Shown here: positions 16,331-24,450 of the stretch, piece after piece | Position numbering within the stretch: the stretch's first letter is position 1 | Layout of the letters: each line of letters starts with the position of its first letter | NCBI GenBank assembly: GCA_046328225.1 | Contig: JAXLWZ010000006.1 | Span: 112,100-176,099, forward strand | Direction: 5' to 3' | From: Amarobacillus sp046328225 | GTDB lineage: Bacteria; Chloroflexota; Dehalococcoidia; Tepidiformales; Tepidiformaceae | DNA: 64,000 bases | The notes under the pieces: model-generated | The model's input: the letters and a program-made list of their open reading frames with translations, nothing else | What the model was told of the DNA's origin: nothing | Databases searched by the model: none | Translations under genes and position numbers: made by a program

Positions 16331-17265
16331 GTACCACCGCCGCCCATGGGCTGCGCCCGGTGCGCACACCCGCCGCTCCCGGCCCAGGGCCGATGCCCGA
16401 CGGCATCCTGCGCGCCCTCGATATCACGATCGGGCATCGCGTGATGGGGCTGCTCGCCGGTGACTACCGGTCGTCATCGCCCGGCGCCGGCACCGAGCTC
16501 ATGCAGATTCGGACCTACGTCGCCGGCGACGACGTCCGCCAGATCGATTGGAACGTCACCGCCCGCACGGGCGAACCGCACGTGCGCGTCCACGTCGCCG
16601 AGCGCGTGCTCACGACGTGGCTCGTGCTCGACCTCTCGCCTTCCATGCACTTCGGCACCGCCGACCGCCGCAAGGCCGATGTCGCCGAAGGTGTCGCGCT
16701 CGCCGTGGGCCACATCGCCACGCGCCGGGGCAACCGGCTGGGCGTCATGAGCTTTGGCCTCGACCACGCCTCCATCGTGCCGCCCGGGCAGGGGCGCTCG
16801 GGGATGATTGGCCTGCTCGAAGCCGTTCGCCGCCAGCCCGCGCCCGAAGGCCAGGGCGGCCCCACGCTCGGCGAGGCCATTCGCCGCGTGAACCGCCTGT
16901 CCGCGCGCTCGAACCTGGTCGTCGTCGTCTCCGACTTCCGCGGCCCGCGCGACTGGGAGCGGCCGCTCGTCGAGCTCGCCGGCCGCCACCCGGTCCTTGC
17001 CGCCGAAGTGCGCGACCCGCGCGAGCAGGAACTCCCCAACGTCGGCGAACTCTGGCTCGTCGACCCCGAGACCGGCCGCCAGCTCCGTGTCGATACCGCG
17101 AAGAAGCGGCTCCGCGAACGCTTCGCCGCCGCCGCGGCAGCCGAACGCGCCGAGGTTGCCGCTACCATAGTCCGTACCGGCGCGCGCCACGTGGTCCTCG
17201 GCACCCGCGGCGACTGGCTCCGGACGTTCGCCACGTTCCTCCTCCAGAAGGGAGACCGCCGGTGA
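16327..17265 (+). CDS. DUF58 domain protein
   Basis: A 312-aa protein with the DUF58 signature: YRSSSPGAGTELMQIRTYVAGDDVRQIDWNVTARTG in outline, then a VWA-like fold with VLDLSPSM near residues 97-104. DUF58 proteins usually sit between MoxR ATPases and membrane VWA proteins, as here, and are thought to be part of that complex. The start (GTG 16327) overlaps moxR and the stop overlaps the VWA gene, so all three are translationally coupled. Confidence 0.88.
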   Translation: MSTTAAHGLRPVRTPAAPGPGPMPDGILRALDITIGHRVMGLLAGDYRSSSPGAGTELMQIRTYVAGDDVRQIDWNVTARTGEPHVRVHVAERVLTTWLVLDLSPSMHFGTADRRKADVAEGVALAVGHIATRRGNRLGVMSFGLDHASIVPPGQGRSGMIGLLEAVRRQPAPEGQGGPTLGEAIRRVNRLSARSNLVVVVSDFRGPRDWERPLVELAGRHPVLAAEVRDPREQELPNVGELWLVDPETGRQLRVDTAKKRLRERFAAAAAAERAEVAATIVRTGARHVVLGTRGDWLRTFATFLLQKGDRR

Positions 17266-18305
17266 CCCCCGCACTTCCGACGCTGGTGGCAGGCTTCTCG
17301 TTCGCCTCGCCCTGGTTCCTGGTGGCGCTGCTGCTGATCCCGCTGGGCATTGTCGCGTACCTGCTTGTGCAGCTTCGCCGCCCGAAGTATGCCGTGCGCT
17401 TCACCAACCTGGACCTGCTGGCGAACGTCGTCGAACGCACCCCGAACTGGCGCCGGCACCTGCCCGCCGCGCTCTACATGTTGGCCATCGCCGCCCTCGT
17501 GCTCGCCCTCGCGCGCCCCGAACGCGATACCCGCGTCCCCCGGGAGGAGGCGACCGTCATCCTCGTGATGGACGTCAGCGGTTCCATGCTCGCCACCGAT
17601 GTCCAGCCGACGCGCCTGGCCGCGGCCCAGGAAGCCGCCATCACGCTCATCGACAAGCTCCCCGCGAAGTTCCGCGTCTCCCTCGTGAGCTTCTCCACCG
17701 GCGTCACGGTCAACGTCTCCCCCACCGACGACCACCAGGCCGTGAAAGACGCCGTCCTCCAGCTGCGTTCGAAGGGTGGCACCGCCATGGGCGACGCGAT
17801 GATGGCCGCGCTCGATATCGCCCGCCCGCAGCAGCCGGCGGCCCTCCCGGGGGCGGCGCCCACGCCCACCCCGGCGCCCTCCGCCAACCATGGTGACGAA
17901 CTTCCCGTCGTCGTAGTCCTCCTTTCCGATGGCGCGAACACCGCCGGCAACGCGCAGCCGCTCGATGCCGCCGCCGAGGCGCGCGACCTCAGCGTGCCCT
18001 TCTTCACCGTCGCCGTCGGCACGCAGGAGGGCATCGCTGAGGTCGAGGACAACGCCGGCCGCCTCCGCCGCGTGCGTGTCCCCCCGGATGAGGAGACGCT
18101 GCAGCAGGTCGCCGATATCACCGGGGGCAACTTCTTCTCCGCCCCCAGCGAAAAGGAGCTGAAGTCGGTCTACGCCGAACTCGGCTCACGCATCGGCTAC
18201 GACACCGAGCAGCGCGAAGTCACCTACTGGTTCGCCGGTCTCGGCGCCGCGCTCGTCCTCGTCGCCGGCGGGCTGTCGCTCGCCTGGTTCAATCGCTTCC
18301 CCTGA
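17262..18305 (+). CDS. membrane-anchored VWA domain protein (BatA-like)
   Basis: A 347-aa protein with membrane helices near 17-37, 67-86 and ~322-343 framing a cytoplasm- or periplasm-facing von Willebrand A domain. The MIDAS motif DVSGSM is at 104-109, with GTAMGDAM and LLSDGANT supplying the other metal ligands. A Pro/Thr-rich loop interrupts the VWA domain (PTPTPAPSAN). GTG 17262 overlaps the DUF58 stop and has GGGAG 8 nt upstream. This completes a MoxR-DUF58-VWA module, a BatA-like arrangement. Confidence 0.88.
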   Translation: MTPALPTLVAGFSFASPWFLVALLLIPLGIVAYLLVQLRRPKYAVRFTNLDLLANVVERTPNWRRHLPAALYMLAIAALVLALARPERDTRVPREEATVILVMDVSGSMLATDVQPTRLAAAQEAAITLIDKLPAKFRVSLVSFSTGVTVNVSPTDDHQAVKDAVLQLRSKGGTAMGDAMMAALDIARPQQPAALPGAAPTPTPAPSANHGDELPVVVVLLSDGANTAGNAQPLDAAAEARDLSVPFFTVAVGTQEGIAEVEDNAGRLRRVRVPPDEETLQQVADITGGNFFSAPSEKELKSVYAELGSRIGYDTEQREVTYWFAGLGAALVLVAGGLSLAWFNRFP

Positions 18306-18311
18306 ACCGCC

Positions 18312-19058
18312 TCAGCCGGCGGGGGCCGCGCGCTCCCGCCGGTACCGCAGGTACACCTCGTCCGTCCCCTCGTTCGGCAGGCACGAAACCAGCCGGAATC
18401 GCGGCAGGTTCTCGCGCGCGAACGGCAGGTCGCCTTCCACCACGGTCTTCGAGAATCGCCCCGACACGACGACCGGACCCATCGTCAGGAAGAACTCGTC
18501 CACGGCATCGATCGCGAACAGCTGCCCGTTGAGGTCTGGCCCGCCTTCGCAGAGCAGCACCTCCGCCCCCATCTCCAGCCGCATATGCGCGAGCGCGACG
18601 TGGATCTCGTGCCCGTCCGGCACCGGCACCACCGGCCGCCCGGCCGCGATAAGCGCATCTCGCGCTTCCTTCGACGCCGCCTCGGAGAGGTACACGACGG
18701 CTTCGAAATCGGCCGCTCGGAAGAACGTCGCATCCAGCGGCAGGTTCCCCGACCGCGTTATGACGGCCGCCGTCGGGAAGCGCGGTTTGCCTGCCGCCGT
18801 GCGAATCGCCTCCAGCGCCGCATCGCCGCCCAGCCGTGGCGATGTGCCGCTCGCGCGCAGCGTCCCCGCGCCGTTCAGGATCATGTCCGCGTTCGTGCGC
18901 AGTTCCCGCATGAGCCGCTGGTCCGTCTTCGACCCCAGCCCCTTCTCCGACCCCTCGACCACGGCCTTGCCGTCGATCGAACTCACCATGTTGAGGATCA
19001 CGTACGGGCGGTTCAGCGGCGCCGTGCCGAACTCGAGCCGGGTGTAATCGGGCTTCAT
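18312..19058 (-). CDS. RibD C-terminal/dihydrofolate-reductase-like pyrimidine reductase
   Basis: A 248-aa reductase-fold protein. Segments RPYVILNMVSSIDGKAV, DQRLMRELRTNADMILNGAGTL and LLCEGGPDLNGQLF match the RibD C-terminal domain, which reduces a ribosylated pyrimidine in riboflavin synthesis with NADPH. No deaminase domain is present, so this is a stand-alone reductase, possibly acting on another substrate. ATG 19058 was preferred over 19079 for GAGGGAG upstream. It lies downstream of the his genes. Confidence 0.78.
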   Translation of the reverse strand: MKPDYTRLEFGTAPLNRPYVILNMVSSIDGKAVVEGSEKGLGSKTDQRLMRELRTNADMILNGAGTLRASGTSPRLGGDAALEAIRTAAGKPRFPTAAVITRSGNLPLDATFFRAADFEAVVYLSEAASKEARDALIAAGRPVVPVPDGHEIHVALAHMRLEMGAEVLLCEGGPDLNGQLFAIDAVDEFFLTMGPVVVSGRFSKTVVEGDLPFARENLPRFRLVSCLPNEGTDEVYLRYRRERAAPAG

Positions 19059-19086
19059 GGCGTCGTGCTCCCTCGCCACCGCGCGC

Positions 19087-19311
19087 TCACGGGAGGAACC
19101 GCCGCACGATGTAGGACACCAGCGACAGCCCCACCGAGAGCAGGATCATCGTCGTGATCGGCACGTACACCCGCGTTCCGCCGCTCGTCCAGTGGAGGTC
19201 GCCCGGCAAGCGCCCGGCCCACGACAGCGCCCCGGCGGCGATCAGACCGCCAATGGCGACCGCCACCAGCCCGAAGGCGGCCACCAGCAACCCCAGTTCC
19301 CGGTTGTCCAT
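19087..19311 (-). CDS. DUF2905 small membrane protein
   Basis: A 74-aa protein with two membrane helices (~5-27 and ~50-70) separated by GRLPGDLHW, followed by YVPITTMILLSVGLSL. This is the DUF2905 pattern. Function is unknown. ATG 19311 gives the usual family length; a GTG at 19329 is possible. It sits 24 nt after hisI and 28 nt before the reductase gene. Confidence 0.78.
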   Translation of the reverse strand: MDNRELGLLVAAFGLVAVAIGGLIAAGALSWAGRLPGDLHWTSGGTRVYVPITTMILLSVGLSLVSYIVRRFLP

Positions 19312-19353
19312 CACCACCGATCGTGCCACGTCGCACGGCCGCCGTCAGTGGGG

Positions 19354-19695
19354 TCAGTCCCGGAGGTCGGTCTCCGGGTCGAAAGGACGGTAGTAGCACG
19401 ACTGGTTGTTCGTGTGGCAGGTCGGGCCCACCGGCCGCGCCTTCACCAGGAACGAATTCGCCTCGCAATTCTTGGCGATGCTCACGAAGTTCAGCACGTT
19501 CCCGCTCGTCGCGCCCTTCTCCCACAGCTCGTTCCGGCTGCGCGACCAGAAGGTCACGTGCCCGGTCTTGTACGTGTGCGCGATCGATTCGCGGTTCATC
19601 CACGCCAGCACGAGCACCTCGTTCGTGTCCGCGTCCTGGACCACCGCCGGGATCAGCCCCTGGGCGTCGAACGAAACTGTTTCCACTTCACTCAC
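19354..19695 (-). CDS. hisI: phosphoribosyl-AMP cyclohydrolase
   Basis: A 113-aa stand-alone HisI, without the HisE domain. It opens the ring of PR-AMP in step 3 of histidine synthesis. VLAWMNRES, TFWSRSRNELWEKGATSGN, PTCHTNNQSCYYR and the two zinc cysteines C93 and C100 are intact. The usual DCDxD magnesium motif reads NCEAN (N76, E78, N80 in place of aspartates). GTG 19695 has AGGAG 8 nt upstream. Fourth his gene of the hisH-hisA-hisF-hisI series. Confidence 0.9.
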   Translation of the reverse strand: MSEVETVSFDAQGLIPAVVQDADTNEVLVLAWMNRESIAHTYKTGHVTFWSRSRNELWEKGATSGNVLNFVSIAKNCEANSFLVKARPVGPTCHTNNQSCYYRPFDPETDLRD

Positions 19696-19783
19696 GGCGC
19701 ATCTCCTGTCTCATTGGGGGCGAAAGGCGCCCGTGCGAGGGATCGTTTCGAAGCGGACGCGCGCCTTCCCCCGGCGGCGCCCG

Positions 19784-20563
19784 CTAGGCGTGCCGAGGGT
19801 CCAGCCGCACCGGGATGCCCGCCGCCGCGAGATGCTCCTTCACCTGCCGGATCGAGTACGTTCCGAAGTGGAAGATGCTCGCCGCGAGCACCGCGTCGGC
19901 CGCGCCGTCCGTCAGTGCCCGCGCCATGTGCTCCGGGCCGCCCGCCCCCCCGGACGCGATCACGGGCACGGTCACCGCCTCGCTGATCGCGCGCAGCATC
20001 CCCAGGTCGTACCCCTTCCGGTGCCCGTCGGTGTCCATGCTCGTCACCAGCAGCTCACCGGCCCCGCGCGAGACCGCTTCCTTCGCCCATTCGACTGCGT
20101 CCATGCCCGTCGGGTTGCGGCCGCCGTGCGTGTAGACCTCCCAGGTCCCGGGCTCGTCCGGCACGCGCCGCGCGTCGATCGCGACCACGATCGCCTGACT
20201 CCCGAAGCGGTAGGCCCCATCGCTGATGAGCTCCGGCGTCTGGATGGCGGACGTGTTGATACTCACCTTCTCCGCCCCGAGTTCGAGCATGATCTTCATG
20301 TCCGTCACGCTCCGGATGCCGCCCCCGACCGTGAACGGGATGAACACCTGGTCCGCCGTCGCCGCCACCATGTCGTAGACCGTCGCCCGGTCGTCGCTCG
20401 AAGCGGTGATGTCCAGGAACACCAGCTCGTCGGCGCCCTCGCGTTCGTAGATCTTGGCCAGCTCCACGGGGTCGCCGGCATCGCGCAGCTCCACGAACGA
20501 CACGCCCTTCACCACGCGCCCGTTGTTCACATCGAAGCAGGGGATGATCCGGCGCATCAGCAT
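19784..20563 (-). CDS. hisF: imidazole glycerol phosphate synthase cyclase subunit
   Basis: A 259-aa TIM barrel that forms the imidazole ring with ammonia from HisH. D11 (IIPCFDVNNG) and D130 (IVVAIDARR) match the catalytic aspartates and even their standard numbering, which supports the ATG at 20563. Phosphate-binding GGG and ASGGAGG loops are present. There is no Shine-Dalgarno; a minus-strand CACAAT lies 6 nt before the start, hinting at an internal leaderless promoter. hisA lies 41 nt upstream. Confidence 0.95.
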   Translation of the reverse strand: MLMRRIIPCFDVNNGRVVKGVSFVELRDAGDPVELAKIYEREGADELVFLDITASSDDRATVYDMVAATADQVFIPFTVGGGIRSVTDMKIMLELGAEKVSINTSAIQTPELISDGAYRFGSQAIVVAIDARRVPDEPGTWEVYTHGGRNPTGMDAVEWAKEAVSRGAGELLVTSMDTDGHRKGYDLGMLRAISEAVTVPVIASGGAGGPEHMARALTDGAADAVLAASIFHFGTYSIRQVKEHLAAAGIPVRLDPRHA

Positions 20564-20604
20564 GGCTCGATTGTGGGTGAGCGCTGGGGAAGTGTCGATG
20601 CGCC

Positions 20605-21330
20605 TCAGGCGGTCGCGAACGCCTCGATCGCCGCCCGCAGGTCGATCGCGCCCTCGTAGAGCGCCCGCCCGATGATCGCACCTTCGCAGCCCGCGTCCGC
20701 GATCGCCCGCAGGTGCTCGATCGCCGTCACCCCGCCCGATGCCACCACCGGCACCGGCACCAGTGCCGCCAACGCGCGCAGCGCCTCCACGTTCGGCCCT
20801 CGCATCGCGCCGTCGTGCGATATGTCCGTGAACATCAGCCGCGGCACCCCGAGCGCTACCATCCGCAGCGCCATCTCCTCGGTCTTCACGCCGCCGCCCG
20901 CCGTCCAGCCATCCGTCATCACTTCGCCGTTCCGCGCGTCGAGCGAGACCACGATCTTGCCCGGGAAGGCCGCGCAGGCCCGCCGCACCAGCTCCGGCTC
21001 CCGCACCGCGATGCTCCCGAGTTGCACGCGCCCCGCTCCGTAGGCGAACGCCGCCTCGATGTCCGCCATCGTCCGCAGCCCGCCGGACACTTCCACGGGA
21101 ATGCGGAGGGCGTCGCAGATCGCCGCCATCACGCGGTCGTTCCGCGGCTCCCCGGCCTTCGCGCCATCGAGGTCCACCACATGCAGGATCGCGCCGCCGG
21201 CCGCTTCCCAGCGCCGCGCCACCTCGACCGGGTCGCCCTCGTACCGCGTCTCCTTCGCGTAATCGCCCTGGAAGAGCCGCACGCATCGCCCGTCGCGCAG
21301 GTCGATCGAAGGGATCACCTGGAACGTCAC
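20605..21330 (-). CDS. hisA: ProFAR isomerase
   Basis: A 241-aa TIM barrel that isomerises ProFAR to PRFAR in histidine synthesis. IPSIDLRDGRCVRL, VDLDGAK, EVSGGLR, VVSLDARNG and FTDISHDGAM are family hallmarks with the catalytic aspartates in place. GTG 21330 overlaps the hisH stop (GTGA), which settles the start; the open frame upstream to 21381 is the shadow of hisH. Confidence 0.95.
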   Translation of the reverse strand: MTFQVIPSIDLRDGRCVRLFQGDYAKETRYEGDPVEVARRWEAAGGAILHVVDLDGAKAGEPRNDRVMAAICDALRIPVEVSGGLRTMADIEAAFAYGAGRVQLGSIAVREPELVRRACAAFPGKIVVSLDARNGEVMTDGWTAGGGVKTEEMALRMVALGVPRLMFTDISHDGAMRGPNVEALRALAALVPVPVVASGGVTAIEHLRAIADAGCEGAIIGRALYEGAIDLRAAIEAFATA

Positions 21331-21986
21331 GAACTGGTCCCGGCCCCGGCGAAGGACACGAACGCCGCGCTTCGCGCCCACTGCAGGAAGTTCGAATACA
21401 GCTTCAGCCCGACTTCGCCGCTCTTCTCCGGGTGGAACTGCGTCGCCACCACGTTGTCCCGGCCCACGGCGCTCGGGAACGTCACGCCGTACTCGGTCAT
21501 CCCCAGCGCCAGCGAGGCATCAGCCACCGTCGGGTGGTAGCTGTGCACGAAATAGAACGCGCTCCCGGTCGGGATCCCCCCGGCGATGGGGTGCTCGCGC
21601 GTCCAATCGACCGTGTTCCAGCCCATGTGCGGCACCTTCCGCCCCTCGGACGAGAACCGCAGGATGCGGCCCGGAAGAACACCGAGACAGTCCGTCCCGC
21701 CGTTTTCCTCCGACCAGTCGAGCAGCGCCTGCAGCCCCATGCACACCCCGAGGAACGGCCGGCCTGCCGCGATGTACTCCAGCACCGGCCCGATGACGCC
21801 CCGGGACCGCAGGTTCTCCATCGTGTCCGCTGCCGCGCCCACCCCCGGCAGGATGAGCGCCTCGGCGCGGTCGATGTCGTCCGGGTCGGCGGAAACGACG
21901 GGCGCGCCATCGACGTGCGCCACCGCGCGCGCCACGCTGCGGATGTTCCCGGCCCCGTAATCGACGATGACGACGCTCTTGCTCAT
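21327..21986 (-). CDS. hisH: imidazole glycerol phosphate synthase glutaminase subunit
   Basis: A 219-aa class I glutamine amidotransferase feeding ammonia to HisF. The catalytic triad is C82 (LGVCMGLQ), H185 and E187 (TQFHPEKSG). DYGAGNIRSV at the N-terminus is family-typical. ATG 21986 begins the his series; a TACACT hexamer lies 9 nt upstream. hisG, hisD, hisB and hisC are not in this window. Confidence 0.95.
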   Translation of the reverse strand: MSKSVVIVDYGAGNIRSVARAVAHVDGAPVVSADPDDIDRAEALILPGVGAAADTMENLRSRGVIGPVLEYIAAGRPFLGVCMGLQALLDWSEENGGTDCLGVLPGRILRFSSEGRKVPHMGWNTVDWTREHPIAGGIPTGSAFYFVHSYHPTVADASLALGMTEYGVTFPSAVGRDNVVATQFHPEKSGEVGLKLYSNFLQWARSAAFVSFAGAGTSS

Positions 21987-21995
21987 GCTCGTCCG

Positions 21996-22001
21996 AGTGT
22001 A
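21996..22001 (-). promoter_or_regulatory. -10-like hexamer before hisH
   Basis: TACACT on the minus strand ends 9 nt before ATG 21986, in a 106-nt gap shared with the divergent methyltransferase. No Shine-Dalgarno is present, so the transcript would have little or no leader. Confidence 0.4.
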
Positions 22002-22080
22002 GCATGCACCCCCCGGCCGCCCTTCCTCCATTGCGAGGCATCCCGCGCGCGATTGACGCAGATGTAGCTCGCCGGTCTGG

Positions 22081-22086
22081 TACCCT
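22081..22086 (+). promoter_or_regulatory. -10-like hexamer before methyltransferase gene
   Basis: TACCCT ends 6 nt before ATG 22093 and there is no Shine-Dalgarno. A TTGACG (22053-22058) lies 22 nt upstream, too far for a standard -35. Confidence 0.38.
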
Positions 22087-22092
22087 GCCCGA

Positions 22093-22986
22093 ATGACCAC
22101 CCGCTTCCGCAACTCCCGGCCCTGCGGGCTCTGCCAGAACGACCTCTTCGAATCCGTCGGCGACCGCAAGCTCGCGCACCTCTGCCGCTGCGCCACCTGC
22201 GGCCTCGTCAGCGTTCGCCACTTCCCCGACCCCGAAGAGCTTCGCAAGGTTTACAGCGAGGACTACTTCAAGAGCCACGACTCCGCCCTCATGGGCTACG
22301 ACGACTACGCCCGCGACCGCTACTGCATCATGAAAACCGCCGGCCGCCGCCTCGACACGATCGAGCGCTACACACCCGCGCGCGGCCGCCTGCTCGATGT
22401 CGGTTGTGCCCTCGGCTTCTTCCTCGAAGAGGCACGCAGCCGCGGCTGGGAGGTCGATGGCGTCGATATCTCCGCCCACGCCGTCGAATACGCGAACCAG
22501 CAGCTCGGCATCCCCGCGCGCTGCGGCATGCTCCGCGAAGCCGGCTTCGAGGCGGACACCTTCGACGTCCTCACCCTCTGGGACGTCATCGAGCACGTCA
22601 CCGAACCCGTGACGGAGCTCAAGTACTGCCGCGACCTCCTCAAAAAGCGCGGCCTGATCGTCATCAGCACGCCCGATGTCGCGAGCCTGGTCGCGAAAAT
22701 GACGGGCGCGCGCTGGATGGGCTTCAAGCTCGCCGAGGAGCACCTCTACTACTTCTCGAAGCGCACCATCAGCCTCGCGCTCGAAAAGGCCGGCTTCGAA
22801 GTGCTTGAAGTGACCTCCATCGGCAAGGACGTCGCCCTCGATTTCTTCGCCCGCCGCCTGAGCATCTATGCCGGGCCCGCCGCGAAACTTCTCGGCAAGG
22901 GCATCGATGTCGCCGGGCTCGACCGCGCCGCCGTCTACGTGAACCCGCGCGACATCCTCTGCGCCGTCGCCCGCCGCCTCGATTGA
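22093..22986 (+). CDS. SAM-dependent methyltransferase with N-terminal zinc-ribbon-like cysteines
   Basis: A 297-aa class I methyltransferase. N-terminal CGLC (11-14) and CRCATC (~31-36) could hold zinc, as in sugar or glycan C-methyltransferases of the type found in polysaccharide loci. The SAM motif LLDVGCALGFFLEEA is near residues 99-113; VDISAHAVEYA and LTLWDVIEHVTEP follow, all typical of Methyltransf_23/11 proteins. Substrate is unknown. It lies between hisH (divergent) and radA (57 nt downstream, same strand). Confidence 0.8.
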   Translation: MTTRFRNSRPCGLCQNDLFESVGDRKLAHLCRCATCGLVSVRHFPDPEELRKVYSEDYFKSHDSALMGYDDYARDRYCIMKTAGRRLDTIERYTPARGRLLDVGCALGFFLEEARSRGWEVDGVDISAHAVEYANQQLGIPARCGMLREAGFEADTFDVLTLWDVIEHVTEPVTELKYCRDLLKKRGLIVISTPDVASLVAKMTGARWMGFKLAEEHLYYFSKRTISLALEKAGFEVLEVTSIGKDVALDFFARRLSIYAGPAAKLLGKGIDVAGLDRAAVYVNPRDILCAVARRLD

Positions 22987-23030
22987 GAACGCCTGACGCC
23001 CGGCCATCCGCGACAACGGTGGCCCGGGCG

Positions 23031-23036
23031 TAGACT
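23031..23036 (+). promoter_or_regulatory. -10-like hexamer before radA
   Basis: TAGACT ends 7 nt before ATG 23044, with no Shine-Dalgarno and no clear -35. Confidence 0.38.
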
Positions 23037-23043
23037 GGCCGGC

Positions 23044-24438
23044 ATGCCGAAACGTCCCGGGTACCGCTGCCGCGAATGTGGCTGGGAGAGTGCCGCCTTC
23101 GCCGGGCGCTGCGTCCAGTGCCAGGCGTGGAACAGCATGGAGCAGGCGTTCGGCGCCGCCGCCGTGGCCGCATCCCCCGCCGCGCGCCGCCGCGCCGAGG
23201 CTGCTCCCGCCCGCACCCTCTCCCTCCCCGATGTCCCCGATGATTCCGCCGAACGCATGACGACGGAGGTCCCGGAGCTCGACCGCGTCCTCGGCGGCGG
23301 ATTGGTGCCCGGTTCGCTCGTGCTCCTCGGCGGCGACCCCGGGATCGGCAAGTCCACGCTCGTGCTCCAGGGTGCGGCACGGATCGCCCTTCGCGGCCAG
23401 GGCGTCGCCTACGTCTGCGGCGAAGAATCCCCACGGCAGGTGCGGTTGCGCGCCGCCCGCCTCGGCCTCGAAAGCGCCCCCGTGACCCTCATCCCCGAAG
23501 GCTCGCTCGATGCCGCCCTCGCCGCCGCGGAAGCCGCCGGGGTGGCCGTCGTCATCGTCGACTCCATCCAGGCCGTCTCCGTCGAAGGCCTCGATACGCG
23601 TTCGGGTGGCCCCGCGCAGCTTGCCGAAGCCGGCGCCCGGCTCGTCTCCTTCGCCAAGGGCACCGGCATCGCCACCATCGTCACCGGCCACGTCACCAAG
23701 GGCGGCGATATCGCGGGCCCCCGCCTGCTCGAACACCTCGTCGATGCCGTTCTCTACTTCGAAGGCGCCGACAACGGCGCCCTCCGCGTCCTGCGCGCGG
23801 TCAAGAACCGCTTCGGCGCCACCGACGAAGTCGGCGTGTTCGAAATGACCGGCACCGGCCTCCGCAGCGTCGAGAACCCCAGCATCGCCTTCCTTGAGAC
23901 GCACGACGATGGCGCCTCCGGGTGTGCCGTCACCGCCGTCATGGAGGGCTCCCGGCCGCTCGCCGTCGAAGTTCAGGCGCTCGCCGTGCCGAGCTTCCTC
24001 GCGAACCCGCGCCGCATCGCATCCGGGCTCGAAGTCTCGCGGCTGCACCTGCTGCTGGCCGTCCTCGCGCGCCGCGGCGGGCTCCAGGCCGGCAACCTCG
24101 ATATCGTCGCCTCCGTCTCGGGCGGAATGCGCCTCCGCGACCCCGGCGCCGACCTCGCCGTGCTGGCCGCGCTCGATTCCGCCGTGAAGGACCGCCCCCT
24201 TGAGCGCGGTACCGCCTACCTGGGCGAAGTCGCGCTCTCCGGCGCCGTCCGTCCCGTGACCAATCCCGCGCGGCGGCTGGCCGAGCTCGCCCGCCTCGGC
24301 TTCCAGCGCTGCGTCGTCGCGAATGGCACGCAGCCCGTCGACGGCATCGAACTCATCCCCGTCGCCAACGTCCGCGACGCCCTCACCACCGTCGCGCGCC
24401 GCCGTCCCGCAGCGGCCGGCTCTGCCGCTGAAGAGTGA
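23044..24438 (+). CDS. radA: DNA repair protein RadA (Sms)
   Basis: A 464-aa protein of normal RadA length. A four-cysteine zinc finger (C9, C12, C23, C26) leads, then a RecA-like ATPase with Walker A GGDPGIGKST (~96-105), VDSIQAV, the RadA-specific KNRFG motif (~254-258), and a C-terminal Lon-like domain (LAVLAALDSAVKDRP). RadA drives branch migration during recombination repair. It converges on rodA with a 12-nt gap. Confidence 0.96.
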   Translation: MPKRPGYRCRECGWESAAFAGRCVQCQAWNSMEQAFGAAAVAASPAARRRAEAAPARTLSLPDVPDDSAERMTTEVPELDRVLGGGLVPGSLVLLGGDPGIGKSTLVLQGAARIALRGQGVAYVCGEESPRQVRLRAARLGLESAPVTLIPEGSLDAALAAAEAAGVAVVIVDSIQAVSVEGLDTRSGGPAQLAEAGARLVSFAKGTGIATIVTGHVTKGGDIAGPRLLEHLVDAVLYFEGADNGALRVLRAVKNRFGATDEVGVFEMTGTGLRSVENPSIAFLETHDDGASGCAVTAVMEGSRPLAVEVQALAVPSFLANPRRIASGLEVSRLHLLLAVLARRGGLQAGNLDIVASVSGGMRLRDPGADLAVLAALDSAVKDRPLERGTAYLGEVALSGAVRPVTNPARRLAELARLGFQRCVVANGTQPVDGIELIPVANVRDALTTVARRRPAAAGSAAEE

Positions 24439-24450
24439 CCGGCCGCCGGC

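Noticed and set aside
21520..24048. An 842-codon open frame opposite radA and the methyltransferase
   Set aside because: GC-rich antisense shadow; Gly/Ala/Glu-rich peptide without domains, fully covered by well-supported genes on the other strand.
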